Assembly (NCBI GenBank): GCA_945862275.1
Contig: CAMAYA010000016.1
Location: forward strand, 1-11,614
DNA: 11,614 nucleotides
Direction: 5' to 3'
Origin: Legionella genomosp. 1
GTDB lineage: Bacteria; Pseudomonadota; Gammaproteobacteria; Legionellales; Legionellaceae
Part shown: piece by piece, positions 6,558 to 11,614 of the stretch
How the letters are laid out: every line of letters starts with the position of its first letter
How positions within the stretch are numbered: the stretch's first letter is position 1
The notes under the pieces: generated by a model
Database searches by the model: none
Told to the model about the DNA's origin: nothing
Seen by the model: the letters and a program-made list of their open reading frames with translations, nothing else
Translations under genes and position numbers: made by a program

Positions 6558-7316
6558 ATGCAAGTATTTCGCGATTTAAATGAATGGCGGCAGGTTCGAA
6601 AGACCCTGCCCGCTCATCAATCCATTGGTTTTGTCCCTACCATGGGGAATTTACATGCAGGTCACGCGTCATTGTTTACTACTAGCAAGCAAGAAAATGA
6701 CTGCACCATCGCCAGTGTATTTATCAACCCCACCCAATTCAACCAACCCACTGATTTTAAGCACTACCCACGCACGTTAGATGCCGATTTGGCATTGCTT
6801 GAACGCACAGGCGTGGATTATTGCCTGCTACCGGATAAGCAAGCGGTTTATCCAGATGAGTACCGTTACAAGCTCGATGAAATCAGCCTCGCACATCAAA
6901 TGGAAGGCCGTCAACGACCAGGCCATTTTACAGGTGTATTGACCGTGGTCATGAAGCTCTTCAATCTGGTGAGGCCAACGCAGGCGTATTTTGGCGAGAA
7001 AGATTACCAACAACTGCAATTGATTCGAGGCATGGTGGACGCTTTTTTTATGGACATCACCATCGTAGGCACTCCCACCATTCGTGAAGCCAGTGGACTC
7101 GCATACAGCTCACGCAATACCCGATTAACCACGGAGCAACGCCAGCAGGCCGACCAATTTGCGACTATTTTTCATCAGCATTCTTCGTGTGAGCAAATAA
7201 TCAAGGCACTTGATGCGATTGGGGTCGCTGTAGATTACATCGAAGAACACGAGGGGCGACGTTATGCGGCTGTCCACATAGGGGATGTGCGTTTGATTGA
7301 CAATTACTGCTTTTAA
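6558..7316 (+). CDS. panC: PanC, pantothenate synthetase
   Basis: 252 residues, a little shorter than the about 280 of E. coli PanC, with the shortening in the C-terminal domain. PanC joins pantoate and beta-alanine with ATP through a pantoyl-adenylate intermediate. Seen: GFVPTMGNLHAGH (24-36) holding the HIGH-like ATP site, SVFINPTQF (53-61), the pantoate-site block EGRQRPGHFTGV (116-127), FGEKDYQQL (145-153), and REASGLAYSSRN (176-187), the KMSKS-equivalent. MGNLHAGH carries Asn where MGALH is more common, a conservative change. AGGA precedes the ATG, nine bases after the panB stop, so the two genes form an operon. No panD or panE lies in the window, so beta-alanine and ketopantoate reduction must be supplied elsewhere. 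It converges on the OPT transporter gene with a 32-bp gap and no visible terminator. Confidence 0.95.
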   Translation: MQVFRDLNEWRQVRKTLPAHQSIGFVPTMGNLHAGHASLFTTSKQENDCTIASVFINPTQFNQPTDFKHYPRTLDADLALLERTGVDYCLLPDKQAVYPDEYRYKLDEISLAHQMEGRQRPGHFTGVLTVVMKLFNLVRPTQAYFGEKDYQQLQLIRGMVDAFFMDITIVGTPTIREASGLAYSSRNTRLTTEQRQQADQFATIFHQHSSCEQIIKALDAIGVAVDYIEEHEGRRYAAVHIGDVRLIDNYCF

Positions 7317-7348
7317 TCCTGCAAATCAATTGACCTCCCTCATCACAC

Positions 7349-9340
7349 TCAATCTCTAGAACGGCAAATACGCCGCTCCATCCACGCCGCCAACAATAAG
7401 GTAGACACCACCGCCAATACAACCCCGTAAGTCTCCCAACCGGCACCCACCAAACTTAACGCATCAGGGCTATGCAAAATAGAAAAGGGAATAGCTAGCA
7501 GCACATCCAGTAATGCAGAACCCGCAACCAGTCCACAGGCAATGCGCGTACCCATTTGTTTTCGCTGATTGTCCTTAAGACCACCCATTTTTTGAGCTAA
7601 ACGGCGTTTCACAAAAAAGGCAATCATCCCGCCTAGAAACAATGGGAAAGACGAAGAAATAGGCAAATACATGCCGATTGCGATGCCTAGAATAGACAGC
7701 TGAATAAACCGCTGTAATTTAAATAAACGATTACACAAGATAACCAAAGCAATAATCGCCGCTCCCGCCAGCATCATGGTCCACGGCAGGCTGTTACGAA
7801 ATACACCTTCCGTAATCGCCGCAAGCAGTGCTGCCGTGGGTGCTGGGAGTGATTGACTGACGTCCATACCTGCATGCGGCATCACGCCTGCAATGCCATA
7901 AACATTGAACAACACTTGCATCACCGGTGGGATAACGATGGAAGACACCACCACCCCCAGGAGCAGCATCACTTGTTGTTTCCATGGGGTGGCCCCCACC
8001 AATTGGCCTACTTTTAAATCCTGCGTATTGTCATTGGCGATCGCGGCAATCCCCGTCACAACTGATCCAATGATGATGATGATCGCTTCAGCGGCTACAA
8101 TTTGATCTTGAGTCAGCGGCAAGGGAATGACCACGTGAATCAAGCTCAGCAACAACCAAGAAGCAAATAAAATTCCAGCAATCACCACTGAACTGCCAGG
8201 GCTTGCCGTCACACCCACCATGCCAGAAAAATAGGCCGTAATGACTGAAAATAAAAAACCAATGATCAATACATACAATACCGCACCAAAGACCAAGGTC
8301 GGCGCAAACTCTCCATCCAAGCCCACGCCATCCAATGGGAAGATAAATTGAAAAAATAAAAACAATGCCGCAGCCATCAGGGCAATCCCGATCAAAATAT
8401 AGGGCACAGGAATGTCTTTGTCAGTGCGCAACAATGGAATAGCATTCACCCGCTTGCTTGTAAAAGCGCGCAAGGACAAGTAGATATTATTGGCCAATGG
8501 TTTGCTCAATTTCATAAACGTCCAAATACCGGCAAACAACATCGCCCCTATACCTAAATAGCGTAGCTCACTGTTCCACAATAAGATGGCGGCTTTTTGC
8601 GTCGGGTATTGCTGCAGAAATTCAGGATAAAATTGGCTCAAAATTGGCAAGGCAAACAACCAAGAAATAACAGCACCTGCAAATATACTGCACGCCATGT
8701 CAAATCCAACCAAGTAGCCCGCTCCTATCATGGTCGCTGAAAAACCAGCGCCCAAGCCAAATATAGAGCGCTTCACAACAAACCAGTGACTCCAGCTATT
8801 GGCGATGATTTTAAATCCAACCTGGAATAACTCCAGCGTGGCCCCAATCGCCCCACCATACACAATGTCCCGCATGCCTATTTTTTCACTCGATGATTTT
8901 AATACTTCCGCAATGGCACGCCCTTCAGGGAATTTCAATGCCTTGTCATGCACCAGCAACCGCCGCAAAGGAATGGAGAACAATACACCCAAAACACCGC
9001 CACTCAGCGCGATGAAAAAATTCGTCAGGTAATCAAAATGATGCCAATATTCAATAATAATCAAGGCAGGAATGGTATATACGATGCCACCAGCCACCGC
9101 TTCTCCAGCGGATGCCGCCGTTTGCACAGCATTGTTTTCCAAAATGGTCGGGTTTTTAAAAAACCGTAAAATGCCCATGGATAGAATGGCGGCAGGAATC
9201 GATGCAGACGTCAGAATACCTAGTTTCAACGCGAGGTATGCGTTTGATACAGCCAAAATAACCGTTAATGCAATCGCCAGCAAAATGCTACGAACCGTTA
9301 ATTCAGCGATTTTTTCTTCAGCAGAAATATAAGAACTCAT
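7349..9340 (-). CDS. OPT-family oligopeptide or metal-chelate transporter
   Basis: 663 residues, typical for prokaryotic OPT/YSL proteins. These inner-membrane, proton-driven importers take up peptides, or metal chelates in the YSL branch. Seen: the N-terminal TVRSILLAIALTVILAVSNA segment, SIPAAILSMGILRFF (47-61), the family signature NNAVQTAASAGE (69-80), KFPEGRAIAEVL (136-147), and about 14-16 hydrophobic segments spread to the C-terminus. There is a late IGIAIGMYLPISSSFPLFLGG-like stretch and a basic tail (MERRICRSRD). It is not disrupted. GGAGTG lies about eight bases before the ATG and overlaps the end of the upstream SDR gene, 6 bp away, so the two genes are probably co-transcribed and coupled. 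Substrate cannot be told from sequence. A Fur-like repeat upstream of the operon hints at metal chelates, which is only inference. Confidence 0.88.
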   Translation of the reverse strand: MSSYISAEEKIAELTVRSILLAIALTVILAVSNAYLALKLGILTSASIPAAILSMGILRFFKNPTILENNAVQTAASAGEAVAGGIVYTIPALIIIEYWHHFDYLTNFFIALSGGVLGVLFSIPLRRLLVHDKALKFPEGRAIAEVLKSSSEKIGMRDIVYGGAIGATLELFQVGFKIIANSWSHWFVVKRSIFGLGAGFSATMIGAGYLVGFDMACSIFAGAVISWLFALPILSQFYPEFLQQYPTQKAAILLWNSELRYLGIGAMLFAGIWTFMKLSKPLANNIYLSLRAFTSKRVNAIPLLRTDKDIPVPYILIGIALMAAALFLFFQFIFPLDGVGLDGEFAPTLVFGAVLYVLIIGFLFSVITAYFSGMVGVTASPGSSVVIAGILFASWLLLSLIHVVIPLPLTQDQIVAAEAIIIIIGSVVTGIAAIANDNTQDLKVGQLVGATPWKQQVMLLLGVVVSSIVIPPVMQVLFNVYGIAGVMPHAGMDVSQSLPAPTAALLAAITEGVFRNSLPWTMMLAGAAIIALVILCNRLFKLQRFIQLSILGIAIGMYLPISSSFPLFLGGMIAFFVKRRLAQKMGGLKDNQRKQMGTRIACGLVAGSALLDVLLAIPFSILHSPDALSLVGAGWETYGVVLAVVSTLLLAAWMERRICRSRD

Positions 9341-9346
9341 GCAAGG

Positions 9347-10105
9347 TCACTCCAATGCGGGCACGTGATGCGGCGGGACAAGCCACGCCGAGTGATGATT
9401 TGTGTCATAAATATCCCATTCTTTTGCGCTATATTGAGATGTATCGATATCCAATAACAGCCAGCATAAAAAAGCGGCCACTGTTTCCGGTGACAGCAAG
9501 CGATGGTCTTGCTTTAACTGCTTAAAAAAATCGCGCTTATCCGGACTCATGTGATGAGCCTCCCGAATGCGTGCTTGCATCTGGGTATCAATGATACCCG
9601 GCATCACACTGGCAAACGCCGTGAGGGGCGATTCCAGTTGCCAACACTGGGTTAACATAGACAACGCGGCTTTTGATACACAGTATGCAGCCCAACCCGC
9701 TACCGGGAAATGCGCCGCCCCTGAACTGATGTTTAATACACGGCCTGCGGTCAATTTATCCAGGAGCAATTGGGTTAAAAACAATGGCGCATTCACATTG
9801 GTTGCCATGCATTGTTGCCAGGATGACTCATCCACTTCGCTGATAGGCAGCATGGGCTCAATAATGCCAGCGTTGTGAATAAGACCTTGAATAACAGGCA
9901 AATGATGCAAATGGGTTTTAACCCGCTGGCGCCCTTCGGGTATAGAGATGTCTGCGCGCACATACTCAATCTTTGGGGACAATGCTGCCGTACGGATTAA
10001 ATCGTCCTCACCACGCCCCACAATGCATACCGATTGACCACGTGTGGCCAATGCAAGCGCCAAGGCGCGGCCAATGCCACGCCCCCCTCCGGTTACAACA
10101 AACAC
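9347..10105 (-). CDS. Short-chain dehydrogenase/reductase (SDR)
   Basis: 252 residues, normal for a classical SDR. It should be a cytosolic NAD(P)H-dependent oxidoreductase. The substrate is unknown. Seen: cofactor motif TGGGRGIG (5-12), the basic GRGE after beta-2 (30-33, favouring NADPH), ADI (51-53), HNAG (77-80), TNVNAP (102-107), catalytic SSGAAH with Ser128, Tyr141 and Lys145 in YCVSK, and PG at 169-170. The pattern NAGIIEP and NISSGAA resembles sepiapterin-reductase or benzil-reductase-like SDRs, but this is not decisive. Start: GTG at 10105 with GAGG seven bases upstream. An in-frame TGA four codons before limits any extension, so the short N-terminus is real. It is the first gene of the reverse-strand operon with the OPT transporter. 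A link to the imported substrate is possible but not shown. Confidence 0.88.
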   Translation of the reverse strand: MFVVTGGGRGIGRALALALATRGQSVCIVGRGEDDLIRTAALSPKIEYVRADISIPEGRQRVKTHLHHLPVIQGLIHNAGIIEPMLPISEVDESSWQQCMATNVNAPLFLTQLLLDKLTAGRVLNISSGAAHFPVAGWAAYCVSKAALSMLTQCWQLESPLTAFASVMPGIIDTQMQARIREAHHMSPDKRDFFKQLKQDHRLLSPETVAAFLCWLLLDIDTSQYSAKEWDIYDTNHHSAWLVPPHHVPALE

Positions 10106-10125
10106 AAGCAGGCCTCAATGGATTA

Positions 10126-10165
10126 CGAATGATCTGCGAATGATAACAGAGGCATGAATATTTTA
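10126..10165 (-). promoter_or_regulatory. Probable SDR-OPT promoter with direct repeat
   Basis: Reverse-strand TAAAAT (10165-10160) is a possible -10. Just downstream, around the expected transcription start, the 8-mer CGAATGAT occurs twice (10126-10133 and 10137-10144) with an 11-bp period. Read on the reverse strand this gives TTATCATTCGCAGATCATTC. It shares the 10-mer ATCATTCGCA with the feo operator at 3463-3472. This could be an operator, perhaps for Fur. Weak, because the site is not a full palindrome. Confidence 0.35.
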
Positions 10166-10226
10166 CCTAAAAATACACCGTTCTCGACTTTAAATTATCT
10201 CCCTACGCAAGAACATGGCCTGTATA

Positions 10227-10289
10227 AAGGCAATTAAGATGACCTGTGCTAGTCACGTTATCATATAGGATATAAGGCAATAAGGCAAT
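10227..10289. repeat. Three copies of AAGGCAAT upstream of the icmL-like gene
   Basis: AAGGCAAT occurs at 10227-10234 and as a tandem pair at 10274-10281 and 10282-10289. The first two copies are each preceded by a TATAA-like string, giving nearly the same 11-12 bp text (TATAAAGGCAAT and TATAAGGCAAT). They may be binding sites or a local duplication. The rest of the 10106-10369 gap holds the SDR promoter and the hairpin below. Confidence 0.45.
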
Positions 10290-10293
10290 TTGG

Positions 10294-10330
10294 GCCAGGC
10301 ATCGGCTTGAAATACCCTAAAAAACCTGGC
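10294..10330. repeat. Long-loop inverted repeat before the icmL-like gene
   Basis: GCCAGG (10294-10299) and CCTGGC (10325-10330) are a perfect 6-bp inverted repeat with 25 bases between them, ending 40 bases before the start codon. It could be an operator or a leader hairpin. No terminator-like T tract follows on the forward strand. Confidence 0.3.
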
Positions 10331-10369
10331 ACAGTGTAGTGATTCTGATTGATTCATAAGGACATCATC

Positions 10370-10978
10370 ATGAAATTAAGCTTCAAATTCTTCATGCTGT
10401 TAACCCTGCTCGGACCATCCGTCCATGCGGATACGGTACAAGCGATAAAAGCACCCGCAGCGCCCGAACCTGTCATCGAATCAACCGTGCCTACTGCGCC
10501 GAAATTAAAGCCCGTCATCAACTGCGAATACCCCATCCCGGCTGACGTTGTCACCGTGGATAATGCCTTGCTATCAACATGGGCCACAAAAGCCGCCGTG
10601 CAATCCTTTGATTTTAATGCCCCCAACATGGATTCCCAATTGGGCTTACTAAAATTGTGCTATACAACGCAAGGTTGGCAAGGGTTTATGGATGCGCTAA
10701 CGAAATCGGGCAATGTGGATGCCATTAAATTACAAAATCTAACCGTCAGTAGCCAAGTGGATGGCAACATCACCATCAATCCTGTCAAAGAAAATCAATG
10801 GAAAATTGCAGTCCCTTTGCATGTGGTTTATCAAAATGACAAAGAACGGCTCACGCAATTGCTGAGTATTGAATTACTCGTCGGCCGAAATGCATCGGGT
10901 ACCTTAGGGATCATGCAAATCATTGCGACACCACGAGAAGCTGCCGTCACGCCGACTGAAGAAGTGCCCTCAACGTGA
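10370..10978 (+). CDS. Secreted DotI/IcmL-family protein
   Basis: 202 residues. DotI/IcmL is an inner-membrane subunit of the Dot/Icm type IVB secretion system with a periplasmic domain. Legionellales also carry IcmL-like proteins of unclear role. Seen: a signal peptide (KLSFKFFMLLTLLGPSVHA, likely cut after Ala20), a Pro/Ala-rich linker to about 50, then the IcmL domain with W71, SFDFN (79-83), CYTTQGWQGFMDALTKSG (97-114), W144 with AVPL (147-150), VVYQN (152-156), R173 and GIMQI (180-184). This is the expected order of family signatures. It differs from true DotI in having a cleavable signal instead of a membrane anchor. ATG at 10370 is chosen because AAGGA stands seven bases before it. The TTG at 10349 lacks such a site. 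It stands alone, with no other dot/icm gene in the window, and its 3' end overlaps a small reverse ORF by 32 bp. Confidence 0.78.
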   Translation: MKLSFKFFMLLTLLGPSVHADTVQAIKAPAAPEPVIESTVPTAPKLKPVINCEYPIPADVVTVDNALLSTWATKAAVQSFDFNAPNMDSQLGLLKLCYTTQGWQGFMDALTKSGNVDAIKLQNLTVSSQVDGNITINPVKENQWKIAVPLHVVYQNDKERLTQLLSIELLVGRNASGTLGIMQIIATPREAAVTPTEEVPST

Positions 10979-11111
10979 GACGCCCTTCGCCATACAGTAC
11001 TTTGACTAACCGACTTTCTGGTTCCATTAACTGGCTCGCTAACGTTTCTGAGGCTAACCTAGCAGGATAAATTGATAAATCCTCTTGCGTGCTCCAGATC
11101 TCACACGGCAT
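10947..11111 (-). CDS. Small unrecognised protein, 54 residues
   Basis: Seen: an ATG at 11111 opens 54 codons to TGA at 10949-10947. The AGGA ribosome site (11121-11118) is six bases before the ATG and lies inside the end of the upstream gene, whose TAA (11116-11114) is two bases from the start. This is good evidence for a coupled small gene. The product begins MPCEIWSTQEDLS and contains RLASETLASQLMEPESRLVK and YGEGRLTLRALLQS. It is largely helical-looking, soluble and without a signal peptide. I recognise no family. It fills the otherwise empty 10979-11113 gap and overlaps the 3' end of the icmL-like gene (10947-10978) in antisense. It could be a chance ORF, but its spacing, ribosome site and residue composition argue for a real gene. 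Confidence 0.5.
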   Translation of the reverse strand: MPCEIWSTQEDLSIYPARLASETLASQLMEPESRLVKVLYGEGRLTLRALLQSA

Positions 11112-11113
11112 GT

Positions 11114-11614
11114 TTATTCCTGTCGGTTAAGCGTATCAAACCGCATGGTGATGCCAATATTAAAGACCGGCGTATTCAAATCATCTCGAATCGCCTTGAG
11201 CTCACCGGCACTAGCCTGCACACCTAAGAGCGGCGTAAACGCATAACGCACGCCAACCATCGGCAGAACCAATGCCCCACCACTCAATGCGAGCCCCCCT
11301 CCCCCACCGGCGCCTACAAAAAGTGAGCTAAACAATTGAATGGGTTGATGAAAGAGATTGGGCGTTTGAATGCCAGGTCCAATCATACCGGTCGCATACC
11401 CGCCCGCATGGTACCCACTGTATGCGCCTGTTGCCTGGTAACTGAAGAAAAACCAGGGCGTAAATATTTGATCAATTTGAATACCTATCAATTCAATCGG
11501 TGAGGTCGTGTCATCAAACGTGCGTTGTGGATGCAGATACGTTTGATTAAACGTCTGGAAACGCCACCCTTGAATCACGCCTTTATCAGACAACCACTGG
11601 GTGGGATGCAATGA
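11114..11614 (-). CDS. Probable outer-membrane beta-barrel-like protein, 5' part missing
   Basis: The frame is open to the right window edge, so only the last 166 residues are seen and the start lies outside. No conserved enzyme motif is visible. Seen: alternating aromatic and hydrophobic strands (such as IFTPWFFFSYQATGAYSGY), a glycine-rich stretch GAGGGGGLALSGGALVLPMV followed by GVRYAFTPLLGVQASAGE, and a final strand VFNIGITMRF close to the C-terminus. These are consistent with a membrane beta barrel or an outer-membrane surface protein, and such a final strand followed by a short tail (DTLNRQE) is common there. The family is not recognised. It is followed after two bases by the 54-residue ORF, suggesting an operon. 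Confidence 0.6.
   Translation of the reverse strand, partial: SLHPTQWLSDKGVIQGWRFQTFNQTYLHPQRTFDDTTSPIELIGIQIDQIFTPWFFFSYQATGAYSGYHAGGYATGMIGPGIQTPNLFHQPIQLFSSLFVGAGGGGGLALSGGALVLPMVGVRYAFTPLLGVQASAGELKAIRDDLNTPVFNIGITMRFDTLNRQE

Noticed and set aside
7317..7348. Possible bidirectional terminator between panC and the OPT gene
   Set aside because: No stem-loop or T tract is visible in these 32 bases.
9567..9878. 103-codon forward ORF inside the SDR gene
   Set aside because: It is antisense to the conserved SDR catalytic region, with no motif of its own.
10106..10369. Search for a PmrA-type box upstream of the icmL-like gene
   Set aside because: No paired CTTAAT-type repeats with proper spacing were found.

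Overview
The window most likely comes from a gammaproteobacterium of the order Legionellales (Legionella, Coxiella and Aquicella relatives). The main evidence is a DotI/IcmL-family gene at 10370-10978, a family tied to the Dot/Icm type IVB secretion system. The FeoABC, ZapE and PanB/PanC proteins are also gammaproteobacterial in type. Base composition is moderate and genes are tightly packed, with several stop/start overlaps. No rRNA, tRNA, CRISPR array or intact mobile element was found.

Left part (1-3500): a broken 3' piece of a umuC-type translesion polymerase gene (1-470) is followed by about 240 bp without a convincing gene. It contains a short, unrecognised reverse-strand open fragment (472-615). 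Next comes a complete reverse-strand ferrous iron uptake operon, feoA-feoB-feoC (3407 down to 714), whose genes overlap. It is preceded by a palindromic Fur-type operator next to an extended -10 promoter (3438-3486). FeoA and FeoB form the inner-membrane Fe(II) importer, and FeoC is a small winged-helix protein with a cysteine cluster.

Middle (3497-5614, reverse strand): a dinJ/RelB-type antitoxin gene is broken by a one-base frameshift and has no toxin beside it. Upstream of it lies a two-gene operon in which an alpha/beta hydrolase gene is translationally coupled (TGATG) to zapE, a cell-division ATPase.

Centre (5626-7316): a compact divergent promoter region has a 10-bp palindromic double -10 box, a 7-bp inverted repeat and a strong hairpin at the start of the pan mRNA. 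It separates the hydrolase-zapE operon from panB-panC, two successive committed steps of pantothenate (vitamin B5, coenzyme A precursor) synthesis.

Right part (7349-11614): a reverse-strand pair encodes a short-chain dehydrogenase and an OPT-family oligopeptide/metal-chelate transporter. A 260-bp intergenic region with short direct repeats follows, then the forward secreted IcmL-like gene. At the right edge is a reverse-strand pair: a truncated glycine-rich probable outer-membrane protein, and a 54-codon small ORF that starts 2 bp after it and overlaps the 3' end of the icmL-like gene tail to tail.

I did not find a clearly new multi-gene system. The best second-look items are the orphan secreted IcmL-like protein, the small overlapping ORF, the frameshifted antitoxin, the panB leader hairpin and a possible iron-linked operator in front of the SDR-OPT operon.
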